DNA of 64,000 bases. It comes from Steroidobacter gossypii. Lineage in GTDB: Bacteria; Pseudomonadota; Gammaproteobacteria; Steroidobacterales; Steroidobacteraceae. A model generated the notes under the pieces. That model was not told the DNA's origin and did not search any database. It saw nothing but the letters and a program-made list of their open reading frames with translations. Made by a program: the position numbers and the translations under genes. This document shows, piece after piece, positions 16,644 through 25,576 of this stretch. The first letter of the stretch is position 1. Every line of letters begins with the position of its first letter. The stretch is from contig NZ_JAEVLS010000001.1 of NCBI RefSeq assembly GCF_016801985.1, forward strand, positions 62,001 to 126,000, read 5' to 3'.

Positions 16644-18074
16644 ATGATGGGCCTGGCTCAAATGTTGAGAGTTCTGCGTGGACGCGCGCTGCTGTTCACG
16701 ACCATCGTGCTGGTGGTGGTGACGGGCGTGGCGCTCATCAGCCTCATCTCGCCCAAGAAATATGTGGCGGAGCTGGCGCTGGTGGTCGACCTGCAGGGCA
16801 ACGACCCGATGAAGGAAACGGCGCTGGCCCCCTCGCTGGTGCCCACTCACCTGGCCACCCAGACCGAGATCATCCGCAGCCGCAACGTGGCCATGAAGGT
16901 CATCGACAAGATGGACCTGACCAATCAGCCCGAGGTGATCGCAGCGTTCCAGGACAGTGGCGCCGACACCGATCTGCAATCGTGGCTGGTGGCCAACTTG
17001 CTGCGCGCGGTGGATGCCAAGACCTCGCGTAACAGCAACATCATTCGTATCTCGTACGGCAGCTCCGATCCCACGGAAGCGGCCAACATGGCCAACGCGT
17101 TCGCCGACGCCTACATCCAGACCAGCCTGGAGCTGCGCGTGGATCCGGCCCGTCGCCAGGTGACGTGGTATGAAGAGCAGGTCGCGCAGCTGCGCGACGC
17201 GTTGGTGGCCGCGCAGACCAAGTTGTCCAAGTATCAGGCGGATCATGGCGTGCTCGGCGTCGATGCCGCTCGCATGGACGTCGAAAACGCCCGCTTGCAG
17301 GAGATCTCCAATCAGCTGGTGGCGGTGCAGGCGCAGATGTTCGACGCCAACTCGCGCAATCAGCAGATCAGCTCCAGCGACCAGCTGGACTCGCTGCCAG
17401 ATCTGATGAAGAACCCGACCATTCAGAATTTGAAAGCGGAGCTGGCGCGCGCGGAGTCCAAGCTCGCCGAAGTCAGCGAGCGCTACGGCGTGAATCATCC
17501 GCAGTACATCGCTTCGAACGCCGAAGTGGCTTCGCTCAAGTCCAAGCTCAACGTGGAAATCGGCGTGACGCGCGGCTCGCTGGTGCAGAGCGCCGCCATT
17601 GCGCGCCGCCAGGTGGGCGAAGTGCAGAAGGCGCTGGAAGAACAGAAAGATCGCATCATCGCGCTGAAGAGGCAGCAGGACGAGCTGGCGGTGCTGAGTC
17701 GCGACGTCGAGAGCGCGCGCACCGCCTATGACGCAGCCTTGCAGCAGGCCAATCAGACCAAGCTGGAAAGCCGCGTCGATCGTACCAACGTCGCCATTCT
17801 CAATCAGGCCACGCCGCCGCTGCTGCCGGACTCGCCCAAGGTCCTGCTCAATCTGGTGGTGGGTCTGTTCGCCGGTATCGCGCTCGCGATCGGCCTGATT
17901 CTCACCCTCGAGGTGTGCAATCGCCGCCTGCGCTCCGCCGAAGACCTGGCCGACTTCACCGATTTGCCCGTGCTTGCGGAATTGCCGCAGTTGCCGCCCA
18001 CCGCGCGCCGCCACGGCCGTCGCGAAGTGCGTCGTGCGCTGAAACTGCAGCCCAACGTTGCCCCGGCGAATTGA
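16644..18074 (+). CDS. epsF: Chain-length determinant protein, Wzz/EpsF family
   Basis: Inner-membrane polysaccharide co-polymerase that sets chain length. 476 residues: a helix near residues 12-34 (TTIVLVVVTGVALISLI), a long periplasmic coiled-coil region with GNVR-type segments (about 160-380), and a second helix near 400-425 (VLLNLVVGLFAGIALAIGLIL) before a short cytoplasmic tail. A separate kinase gene follows instead of a fused kinase domain, as usual for EpsF. Confidence 0.92.
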   Translation: MMGLAQMLRVLRGRALLFTTIVLVVVTGVALISLISPKKYVAELALVVDLQGNDPMKETALAPSLVPTHLATQTEIIRSRNVAMKVIDKMDLTNQPEVIAAFQDSGADTDLQSWLVANLLRAVDAKTSRNSNIIRISYGSSDPTEAANMANAFADAYIQTSLELRVDPARRQVTWYEEQVAQLRDALVAAQTKLSKYQADHGVLGVDAARMDVENARLQEISNQLVAVQAQMFDANSRNQQISSSDQLDSLPDLMKNPTIQNLKAELARAESKLAEVSERYGVNHPQYIASNAEVASLKSKLNVEIGVTRGSLVQSAAIARRQVGEVQKALEEQKDRIIALKRQQDELAVLSRDVESARTAYDAALQQANQTKLESRVDRTNVAILNQATPPLLPDSPKVLLNLVVGLFAGIALAIGLILTLEVCNRRLRSAEDLADFTDLPVLAELPQLPPTARRHGRREVRRALKLQPNVAPAN

Positions 18075-18111
18075 CGAGTTCAACGAGTTCGAAACATTGA
18101 GGACGCCCGTT

Positions 18112-18987
18112 ATGGACGCCGCTGTCGCCCCCAGAGCTCGCCTTCCCAGGGTCACTCGCCCGCGCATTCGCATCGGCGAGATCCTGCTCAACATGGGCGC
18201 GATCTCCGAAGCCGATCTGCAAAAGGTTCTGGCCGCGCACCTGGATCGTGGCGAACCGTTCGGCAAAGTCGCGGTGGCCATGAAGGTGATCACCGAAGGC
18301 GAGCTGCGTACCGCGTTATCGCAGCAGTTCGCGTATCCGATCGCTCGCATTGGCGAATCGGCGCTGTCGCCGATGCTGGCTGCGGCTTACGAGCCATTCG
18401 GGCAGTACGCCGAAGGGCTCCGCACGCTGCGCAGCCAGTTGTTGATGCGCTGGATGGGCGAGCACGATTGCACGCTCGCGGTCTGCTCGGCGCGCAGCGG
18501 TGAAGGTTGCAGCACTCTGGCCGCCAATCTCGCCATCGTGTTCTCACAGCTGGGCGAGCGCACGCTGCTGATCGACGCCAACCTGCGCAATCCGGTCCAG
18601 CATCACCTGTTCGGTCTCGGCGAGTGCGACGGCCTCACCGACCTGATCAAGGGCGCGACCCGAACCGAAAAGGCGTTGCGCAAGGTCGCGCAGTTCGAAG
18701 CTTTGAATGTGTTGTGCGCCGGCACGCCGCCGCCCAATCCGCAGGAGCTGTTGAGCCGCCTGCCGTTCGCGCAATTGCTGGATGAAATGTCCGGCCGTTA
18801 CGACGTGATCATCATCGACACGCCGCCGCTGCTCGAGTTCGCCGACGGCCAGATCGTCGCGGCCCGCGCTCGCGGCTGCCTGCTCGGCACGCGCAGGGAC
18901 AGCACGCGCCTGATCGACATCGCCCGCATGAAGGCGCAGCTCGATCCCAACCTGACCCACGTGCTGGGCACTGTGATCAGTGGCTGA
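18112..18987 (+). CDS. epsG: EpsG-family tyrosine-kinase-like ATPase with altered Walker A
   Basis: Cytoplasmic partner of EpsF, 291 residues from the ATG at 18112 (TGAGGA upstream; an earlier in-frame ATG lies inside epsF). An N-terminal general-secretion-like domain (IGEILLNMGAISEADLQKVL) precedes the BY-kinase fold with Walker A' TLLIDANLRNP and Walker B VIIIDTPP. The Walker A loop reads SARSGEGCSTLAANLA, so the lysine that contacts ATP phosphates is Cys, and there is no Tyr cluster at the C-terminus. Other EpsG proteins, from memory, also deviate here, so this may be a regulatory pseudokinase. The stop overlaps the next gene by 8 bases. Confidence 0.88.
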   Translation: MDAAVAPRARLPRVTRPRIRIGEILLNMGAISEADLQKVLAAHLDRGEPFGKVAVAMKVITEGELRTALSQQFAYPIARIGESALSPMLAAAYEPFGQYAEGLRTLRSQLLMRWMGEHDCTLAVCSARSGEGCSTLAANLAIVFSQLGERTLLIDANLRNPVQHHLFGLGECDGLTDLIKGATRTEKALRKVAQFEALNVLCAGTPPPNPQELLSRLPFAQLLDEMSGRYDVIIIDTPPLLEFADGQIVAARARGCLLGTRRDSTRLIDIARMKAQLDPNLTHVLGTVISG

Positions 18988-20254
18988 AACAACGGCAATC
19001 GGCAACTTCAGCGGGGTCCACGCCGCGCCGCGAGCGCAATCCCGACGCGATTTCGTGCCCCTGCTGATGCTGTGCACGCCGATTGCGTGCGCCAGCCTGC
19101 TGTCGAAATTCGGCATCCCCGGTTACGCCAACCTGGGCATCGGCATCGCCCTGCCCTTGATGATGCTGGTGCTCGCGTTCGGCATGATCAACGACTGCGT
19201 GCGCATCGAGCCGAAGCGCCTGGGCTTCTACTGCATCACTCTGTCGGTACTGATCCTGCCGCAGCTGTTGCAAGCCGGGACCTTCTCGCTGAACTCGCTG
19301 ATGATGCTGGCGCTGTTGCATCTTCCTTATGTGCTTGTGGTGATGCGCGGCGACGAGCTCGCGCCCAAGGTGCTGACGTTTTTTCTGCACATCGCCAAGC
19401 TGCTGGCCGTGCTGGGCATCGCGCAGTATTTCCTGCAGCCGTTCATCGACAAGGCATTTCTGTATCCGATCGATAATCTGATTCCGCAGGATTTCGTGGT
19501 GCAGGGCTTCAACGCCCAGGGCACCATCAACTACAACTCTACGCAGATTCGCGCCACCGGCATGTTCATGCTGGAGCCGTCGTTTCTGTCGCAGTATCTG
19601 GCCGTCGCCATCATCGCCGAGTCGGTCACCACGCGGCGCCTTTGGCCACTGGGCCTGTACGCTCTCGGCATCATTGCCTCGCACGCCGGCACCGGCATGT
19701 TGATCCTGCTGATCTGCATGCCATTCGTGGTGCTCTTCCATCGTCGTTGGGACCTGCTGGCGCTGGGCGTGCTCGGCGTTGCCGGCCTGTTCGCCTTCGG
19801 CGAGCTGCTGAATCTGGACTTCATCGCCAACCGCGCCGGCGAGTTCGACGATCCCAACTCCAGCGGCTTCGCCCGCTTCGTCGGCGGCTTCTACATGTTC
19901 GACCAGATGCTGTGGCCGGATTTCAAGCGCGCCTTGTTCGGTTACGGCGCCGGCGCCTTCATGGACTACGCGCACCTGTTCAACATCGAAGTGGCCGACA
20001 TGCCCATGACCAAGATGATGTTCGAATTCGGTCTGGTCGGCGCTTTCACTTACTTCGCTTTCATCGCGACCTCGTTGTTTGCCTCGCCGCTGCCGCGCAT
20101 GTTGAGTGTGGCGATCGCGCTCACCTTCCTGCTCAACGGCATGTATGTGCCGTTCTCCCACGGACTGGCCATGGGGCTGCTGGTGCTGACCTCGACCAGG
20201 AAGGTGCAGACCGTCACCGCCACCGTGCTGAAGACCCGGGCCGCGCGAGTTTAA
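18980..20254 (+). CDS. O-antigen ligase/polymerase-like membrane protein
   Basis: 424 residues with about ten membrane helices and a long external loop near the middle, the layout of Wzy polymerases and WaaL-type ligases. The region EPSFLSQYLAVAIIAES and the later FGYGAGAFMDYAHLFN/MPMTKMMFEFGLVGAF resemble the conserved E..H/..G..HN segments of the family. Starts at GTG (18980) inside the epsG stop region. In this operon it most likely polymerises repeat units in the periplasm. Confidence 0.8.
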   Translation: MAETTAIGNFSGVHAAPRAQSRRDFVPLLMLCTPIACASLLSKFGIPGYANLGIGIALPLMMLVLAFGMINDCVRIEPKRLGFYCITLSVLILPQLLQAGTFSLNSLMMLALLHLPYVLVVMRGDELAPKVLTFFLHIAKLLAVLGIAQYFLQPFIDKAFLYPIDNLIPQDFVVQGFNAQGTINYNSTQIRATGMFMLEPSFLSQYLAVAIIAESVTTRRLWPLGLYALGIIASHAGTGMLILLICMPFVVLFHRRWDLLALGVLGVAGLFAFGELLNLDFIANRAGEFDDPNSSGFARFVGGFYMFDQMLWPDFKRALFGYGAGAFMDYAHLFNIEVADMPMTKMMFEFGLVGAFTYFAFIATSLFASPLPRMLSVAIALTFLLNGMYVPFSHGLAMGLLVLTSTRKVQTVTATVLKTRAARV

Positions 20255-20257
20255 GGA

Positions 20258-21427
20258 ATGACCATGCCACTCGAACTCATCCTGCTGGCGCTGGCGGTGC
20301 TTTGCATCGGTCTGGCTCAGCATCCGTTCATCACGTATCCGCTGTCGTTGCAGCTGCTGAAAAAGTTTTGGCCGCATCGCGCGAAGCCCCTGCCCGCGCG
20401 CAAGCCGCACATCGATTTCACTATCTGCATGTGCGCCTATAACGAGGAAGGCGTGATCCGGGAGAAGCTGCAGAACCTGCTGGCCCTCAAGCAGCGCGAG
20501 CCGGGCCTGGAGATTCTGATCTATGTGGACGCCGCCAGCGATCAGACCGCCAAGCGGCTGCGCGCCTATGCGCCTCACATCAGTTTCCACGTTTCGCCGG
20601 CACGTCACGGCAAGACCTATGGGATGAATCTGCTAGCCAGCCGCGCCACCGGCGACGTGATTCTGTTCACCGACGCCAACGTGATGCTGGACATGGAAGT
20701 GCTGGACAAGCTGCGCGCGTCGTTCGAGGACCCCGAGATCGGTTGTGTCTGCGGCAACCTGATCTACACCAATGGCGACGCTTCCGTGACCGCCTCGACC
20801 GGCTCGCTCTACTGGCGGCTGGAAGAAGGCATCAAGCGACTCGAGCAGGAAACGGGTTCGGTGATGGGCGCGGACGGATCGTTGTTCGCCATTCGCCGTT
20901 CTCTGCACAAGGCGCCGCCGGATCACATCATTGACGACATGTTCGTGTCGTTCTGGGTGCTCATCCAGGGCTATCGCATCGTGCAGTCCAAGGACGCGCG
21001 AGCGTTCGAAGAGTCGGCCAGTAACGCCGCCGACGAATTCGGCCGCAAGGCGCGCATCGCCTGCCAGGCGTTCAACGTGCATCGCCTGATCTGGCCGCAC
21101 CTGCGCAAGATGGATTTCCTGACCGTCTATAAATATGTGTCGCACAAGCTGCTGCGCTGGCTGTGCATCTACTTCCTCGCGCTCGGCGGTGTCTTCCTGC
21201 TCGCCGCGCTTGCCGTCGCGGGCTACACCTGGGCCGCGGTCGCGCTGGTCGCGGCGACGATGGTCGGTTTCGTGCTGGGCGCCCGTTATACGGTGAAGCC
21301 GTTCTCGCAGATCGTCGACATCATCACCAGCATGGCCGGCGCCGGCCTGGGTGTATGGAAATCCGTGCGCGGCGAATCTTTCCAAACCTGGACGCCAGTG
21401 GCGTCGTTGCGCAAGGTTGCCGAATGA
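20258..21427 (+). CDS. Glycosyltransferase family 2, membrane-anchored
   Basis: 389 residues. An N-terminal helix is followed by a GT-A domain with MCAYNEEGVIREKLQNLLAL, IYVDAASDQTAKR, the metal-binding FTDANVMLD and acceptor region GADGSLFAIRRSL, then a pair of C-terminal helices (about 305-345). The order resembles cellulose-synthase-like or NodC-like processive enzymes but without a QxxRW motif, so single sugar addition is more likely. ATG at 20258 is 3 bases after the polymerase stop, and the stop overlaps the next gene (ATGA). Confidence 0.88.
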   Translation: MTMPLELILLALAVLCIGLAQHPFITYPLSLQLLKKFWPHRAKPLPARKPHIDFTICMCAYNEEGVIREKLQNLLALKQREPGLEILIYVDAASDQTAKRLRAYAPHISFHVSPARHGKTYGMNLLASRATGDVILFTDANVMLDMEVLDKLRASFEDPEIGCVCGNLIYTNGDASVTASTGSLYWRLEEGIKRLEQETGSVMGADGSLFAIRRSLHKAPPDHIIDDMFVSFWVLIQGYRIVQSKDARAFEESASNAADEFGRKARIACQAFNVHRLIWPHLRKMDFLTVYKYVSHKLLRWLCIYFLALGGVFLLAALAVAGYTWAAVALVAATMVGFVLGARYTVKPFSQIVDIITSMAGAGLGVWKSVRGESFQTWTPVASLRKVAE

Positions 21428-22665
21428 GATGTTTGTGGATCAGCCGCCATGTGCCCTACCCCATGAACGAGGGGTTGAAGGTGTACTCGGCGAAACTTTC
21501 CGAAGCGCTGGCGCAGGCCGGTGCGTTCGTGCGCGTGCTGGGCTTCGGCGGCACCGAGGCTGCGCCGAAGAACCGCGCTCGCATGGAATGGGTGTCGGTG
21601 CGGGGTGAACGTCGCGGTCAGATGGTTGCTTTGTTGAATCGTTTCCCGTTGACCGCGGCCGTCGACTCGACCGACGCGTACCGCGCGCTGCTCGACGAAC
21701 AGTTGCGGGAGTCCTGGGACGCCATCATCTTCGACAGCTACGGCAGTGGCTGGGCGCTCGATCGCTGCAAGGCGTACCGCGCCAGCCAGTTGGGTTCGCG
21801 CTGCATCCTGGTCCATGTTTCTCACAACCACGAAGAGGTGTTGTGGCGTTCCATGGTCAAACAAGCCGAGGCTGGTCTGCCCAAGCGCCTGGCGCTCTGG
21901 CAGAACTACTACAAGGTGCGGGCGCTGGAACGTCGGCTGGTGCGGGAAGTCGACCTGGTGTCGGCCATCACCATCGAAGACGAGCAGGCGCTGCGAGCTC
22001 ATCGGAACGATGACAATCTGCTTACTCTGACTCCCGGCTACGGCGGCGCGGTCGCGCCGGAACGAGTCATTGACGCGTCCGTGCCACGCCGTGCAGTGAT
22101 CGTCGGTTCATTCCAGTGGGTGGTGAAGCGCGAGAACCTGCACCGCTTCGTCGAACATGCCGACGCCCGATTCGCCGCCGCCGGCATCGAGCTGGTCGTC
22201 GCAGGCGACGTCCCGGCCGATCTGAAACAAACATTGACCGCGACCAGTCGCGCCACTCGGTTCGAAGGATTCGTCAGCAACCTGGGTCCGTTCCTGGCTC
22301 AGGCCCGCATCGCCATCGTGCCCGAGCTGATCGGCGGCGGCTTCAAGCTGAAGTTCCTGGATTACATCTTCGGTCGCGTGCCGGTCGCGACCGTGGACGC
22401 AGCTGCCGCGGGCCTGCCCGCCCGGTTGCGCGCGGACTTGATCACGGGCGGCGACTTCGCCGAGCTCACTTCCGCGATCATCGAGAACATGGATCGCCTG
22501 GAGCACTTGAATCAACTGCAGAGCGCAGCGTTCGAACAGGCGCGCACGTTGTATCGATGGGAGGATCGCGGGCTTCAATTGCAGCAGCGCATTGCCGAGT
22601 TGCAACAGGCGCGCACGAAATCGCCAGCACGCCCGTCGGCCACGGCCGCGGCGGCGAGCGCCTGA
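21424..22665 (+). CDS. Glycosyltransferase, GT4-like (GT-B fold)
   Basis: 413 residues from the ATG at 21424 (MRCLWISRHVPYPMNEGLKVY), whose first bases overlap the previous stop. The N-terminal domain has a typical start-of-fold motif, and the C-terminal domain has AVIVGSFQWVVKRENLHRFV, LVVAGDVPADLKQ, TRFEGFVSNLGPFLAQARIA and PELIGGGFKLKFLDYIFGRV, matching the donor-binding part of GT4-type enzymes. Sugar specificity is not readable. The tail after about residue 390 is a low-complexity Ala/Thr/Ser stretch. Confidence 0.85.
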   Translation: MRCLWISRHVPYPMNEGLKVYSAKLSEALAQAGAFVRVLGFGGTEAAPKNRARMEWVSVRGERRGQMVALLNRFPLTAAVDSTDAYRALLDEQLRESWDAIIFDSYGSGWALDRCKAYRASQLGSRCILVHVSHNHEEVLWRSMVKQAEAGLPKRLALWQNYYKVRALERRLVREVDLVSAITIEDEQALRAHRNDDNLLTLTPGYGGAVAPERVIDASVPRRAVIVGSFQWVVKRENLHRFVEHADARFAAAGIELVVAGDVPADLKQTLTATSRATRFEGFVSNLGPFLAQARIAIVPELIGGGFKLKFLDYIFGRVPVATVDAAAAGLPARLRADLITGGDFAELTSAIIENMDRLEHLNQLQSAAFEQARTLYRWEDRGLQLQQRIAELQQARTKSPARPSATAAAASA

Positions 22666-22676
22666 AGGAGCACGGA

Positions 22677-23657
22677 ATGTTCGGTTACGTTTCTTTTGCC
22701 CAGCTGTCGACTGCGATCCGATCGCAGCTGTACACCATTCCGAAGGACGTGGATCTCATCGTCGGGATTCCTCGCAGTGGCATGGTGCCGGCCTATCAGA
22801 TCGGCTTGTTCCTGAACCGCCTGGTTTGTGACATTGACGGATTCCTCCTCGATGGCGCCATCAGTCACGGTCACACCCGCAAGCTGGGTGTGTCGCTCAC
22901 TTCGTTGCGCCAGGCGCGGCACATCCTGCTGGTCGACGACAGCATCGCGACGGGCGGCTCGATGCAGAAGGCGCTGGCGCGAATCAAGGATTCCGGCTAC
23001 GCGGGTCGCATCTCGACTTGCGCCGCCATCGTCGCGCCGTCCCACAAGAGCAGCGTGGATGTTTCCTTCATCACCATGCCGCAGCCCCGGCTGTTCGAGT
23101 GGAACGCCTTTCATCACGCCTGCGTGGAGAACGCCTGCTTCGATTTGGACGGCGTATTGTGCGTCGACCCGACCGCGCACGACAACGACGACGGCCCGCG
23201 CTATGAGAAGTGGCTGGCGAACGCCATCCCGCTGTTCCGACCGACGCTGCGCATCGGCCACATCGTGTCGGCACGCCTGGAGAAATATCGCAGCCTGACC
23301 GAAGACTGGCTGGCGGCCAATAACATCTCCTATGGACAGCTGCACCTGGTGGACTTGCCGAGCAAGGCAGAGCGCATCCGTCTCGGTGCGCACTGCGCTC
23401 ACAAGATTCGCGTCTATCGCGAAACCGGCGCCACCATGTTCTACGAGAGCAACCTCGGCCAGGCCCAGGAGATCGCCACTGGCTCGGGCAAGCCCGTGCT
23501 GTGCATCGACGACATGACCATGGTGATGCCGGGCGCGTCGCACATCGCTGCGACGGCCAAGAGCGCGCTATGGCGACTGCGGGCGCCGCTGGGCCTCGCC
23601 AAAGGCTGGGTGAAGCAGCAGCTGCGCTCCTCCCGAACTCCCGTCAGCGGGTCGTGA
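22677..23657 (+). CDS. Phosphoribosyltransferase-HAD phosphatase fusion in the exopolysaccharide locus
   Basis: 326 residues; GAAGGAG precedes the ATG. Residues ~1-150 form a type I phosphoribosyltransferase domain: IVGIPRSGMVPAYQIG and the PRPP-binding loop HILLVDDSIATGGSMQKAL. From ~residue 160 a second domain begins with CFDLDGVLCVDPTAHDNDDG, a HAD motif I (DxDGV), and continues through KEY-like middle segments to CIDDMTMVMPG near residue 285. Fusion of a PRTase to a HAD hydrolase among glycosyltransferases suggests synthesis of a phosphoribosyl-derived precursor or lipid-linked ribose, analogous in logic to decaprenyl-phosphoribose pathways, but this is inference. Neither substrate is known. 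Confidence 0.82.
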   Translation: MFGYVSFAQLSTAIRSQLYTIPKDVDLIVGIPRSGMVPAYQIGLFLNRLVCDIDGFLLDGAISHGHTRKLGVSLTSLRQARHILLVDDSIATGGSMQKALARIKDSGYAGRISTCAAIVAPSHKSSVDVSFITMPQPRLFEWNAFHHACVENACFDLDGVLCVDPTAHDNDDGPRYEKWLANAIPLFRPTLRIGHIVSARLEKYRSLTEDWLAANNISYGQLHLVDLPSKAERIRLGAHCAHKIRVYRETGATMFYESNLGQAQEIATGSGKPVLCIDDMTMVMPGASHIAATAKSALWRLRAPLGLAKGWVKQQLRSSRTPVSGS

Positions 23658-23683
23658 GTGCGCCGGTGCAGCCGTTCCACTTC

Positions 23684-24595
23684 TCACGGTTTCCGTCGCC
23701 AGACACGGATGTAATCGATCACGTAGTTCCACTGCGACTCGTCGGCCTGCATGGCCGAAACATCGACGCCCTTGAGCACCATGCCGAGCTGGTTGGTGAC
23801 CAGGATGTGCGCGGGCACCGGTTTGCTCCAGATGTAATAGGTTTGTTTGATCGGCTCGCCGTCCAGCAGCCAGATCGGCTTGTCCTTGACCCAATCGAGC
23901 GAGAACACGTGAAAGTCCTCGGAAAAATCGAAGCCGGGGACATACTCGTTGTTCTTGAACTTGGTGAACAGGTCCTTGGGCGGCCCGTAGCGCTCGGGGT
24001 TCTTGTGAACCTGGACGTAGCCGGTCATGACGCGCGTCTTGGGGCGGCCCTGCCAGTTGAAAAATTCGAAGATGTCGATTTCCGGCGGCCACGGCAGCTC
24101 GGAAAACTTGCCGTCAGGATATTGCACGCCCGGGTTCAGCCAGAACGCCGGCCATGCGCCGACGCCGCGCGGCAGCTTCGCTCGCATTTCGATGTACATG
24201 CCGTCGGTCACCGGCAGCTTCCCTCGCAGCATGCCCGATTCAATGCCGCGCGGTTTCAGGCCGCCGCCCGGCGGGATGCGACCTTTCAATGTCAGCGTGC
24301 AATCGTCGAACACGTGCAGCGAGCGCGGGTCGCCGTCGGGGTAGTCGCGATGGTACGACCAGTAGGTCTTGAGGCCGTCCAGCTTGCCGTTCTCGTAGAT
24401 GTAACGATAGAAAAATTCCTGATCGAGCTGCGGGCGCTGCGAGATGGTGGCGTCCTGACGCGCGCGACCGAACGTGTAGTCCTTGACCAGCTCGAACTCG
24501 CCGGTTTGTTTGTAAGGCCGCGCCGGATCGATGGGCTGGCCCAGCAAGGCAGTACAAGTCGCGGCCGCGGCGGCCGCCAGCACCATGATGCTCAT
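23684..24595 (-). CDS. Glycoside hydrolase family 16 protein
   Basis: Endo-acting beta-glycanase, 303 residues, with the GH16 catalytic signature PPEIDIFEFFNW (nucleophile Glu, Asp, acid/base Glu) near residue 173 and the C-terminal WNYVIDYIRVWRR typical of the family. The N-terminus MSIMVLAAAAAATCTALLG is a secretion signal, possibly with a weak lipobox before the Cys. It is the only minus-strand gene inside the locus, yet its position suggests trimming, release or turnover of the same polysaccharide. GAGAGG precedes the ATG. Confidence 0.9.
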   Translation of the reverse strand: MSIMVLAAAAAATCTALLGQPIDPARPYKQTGEFELVKDYTFGRARQDATISQRPQLDQEFFYRYIYENGKLDGLKTYWSYHRDYPDGDPRSLHVFDDCTLTLKGRIPPGGGLKPRGIESGMLRGKLPVTDGMYIEMRAKLPRGVGAWPAFWLNPGVQYPDGKFSELPWPPEIDIFEFFNWQGRPKTRVMTGYVQVHKNPERYGPPKDLFTKFKNNEYVPGFDFSEDFHVFSLDWVKDKPIWLLDGEPIKQTYYIWSKPVPAHILVTNQLGMVLKGVDVSAMQADESQWNYVIDYIRVWRRKP

Positions 24596-24690
24596 TCATA
24601 CCTCTCGGTGATCGCGCGTCAACGCGCGACAGAAGATTCGCCGAGAACATCTTCACGGTCGGAGCTTCCGCTGGCAATAGGAGATTTTGT

Positions 24691-25569
24691 TTGAGTCGCG
24701 AAATCATCATCACGGGCGGCGACGCTCATTTCTTTCCCTGGATGATCGCGGCGATCAGCTCTCTGCGCGCGCACGCACAAACCAGTGCGATCGACATGGG
24801 CATCATCGATCAAGGGTTGACGGACGAACAACGCGCGCAGCTGCTCGCGCTCGGCTGCAAGATCATCCGCCCGGAATGGACGCTGCCCGTGCCGCAGGAG
24901 GCGCGTCAGTTGCGCAATATCGGCCTGGTGGCCCGCACGGCGCTGCGCGATTACTTCACCGGCTACGAAGTTTACTTGTGGTTCGACGCCGACGCGTGGA
25001 TGCAGACGCCGGAGTTCGTCACCGCCTATGTGCAGGGGGCAAGACAACGCGGCGCCGCGGTCGTCACCGAAGACGGTCCGGGTTATCGCAAGACCTTCAC
25101 GGACTGGAAATGGTGGGCCGGCAACATGGTGGCCTGCTTCGGCCCGATCGACGGCCTGCGCTGCTCGTTCGCGACCAGCATCAACATCGGCGTGCTGTGT
25201 CTCAGGGACAACGCGCCTCACTGGAAAGAATGGCAGCGCTACTACACCAAGGCGCTGGAGCGCACCGGCAAGGTGAACATGGATCAGCACGCGTTGTTCG
25301 CGGCGATTCATCTCGGCCGGCTGCCAACGGCGTTCCTGCCGGCGCGTTTCAACTGGCTGCCGCATCTGAGCACGCCTGTTTGGAACGCTGAATCGAAACT
25401 GTTGTGCGAGCCCGCGGCTCCACATCGTCCTTTGTCCGTGATTCATCTGGCCGGCCCGCGTAAGGATCGCCCGTATGAAGTGGCGCGCCTGAGCGGCGGC
25501 TCGGTGGGCAGCGAAACGTTGGCCACATCGCTGACCTATCCAGCCATGCAACAGCATCTGGCGGCGTGA
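24691..25569 (+). CDS. Putative glycosyltransferase (GT-A/GT8-like)
   Basis: 292 residues, starting at TTG (24691) seven bases after AGGAG. It opens with IIITGGDAHFFPWMIAAISSL, has VYLWFDADAWMQTPEFV with the DxD metal site of GT-A enzymes, and later MDQHALFAAIHLG, as in GT8 relatives where a conserved D-Q-D/H pair lines the acceptor site. Overall similarity is weak, so family membership is inferred from these motifs and from its position between glycosyltransferases. It is divergent from the GH16 gene, 95 bases apart. Confidence 0.7.
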   Translation: MSREIIITGGDAHFFPWMIAAISSLRAHAQTSAIDMGIIDQGLTDEQRAQLLALGCKIIRPEWTLPVPQEARQLRNIGLVARTALRDYFTGYEVYLWFDADAWMQTPEFVTAYVQGARQRGAAVVTEDGPGYRKTFTDWKWWAGNMVACFGPIDGLRCSFATSINIGVLCLRDNAPHWKEWQRYYTKALERTGKVNMDQHALFAAIHLGRLPTAFLPARFNWLPHLSTPVWNAESKLLCEPAAPHRPLSVIHLAGPRKDRPYEVARLSGGSVGSETLATSLTYPAMQQHLAA

Positions 25570-25576
25570 GAGCATC

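Noticed and set aside
16605-18350. Minus-strand open frame of 581 codons
   Set aside because: Antisense of epsF and epsG, which have recognisable domains.
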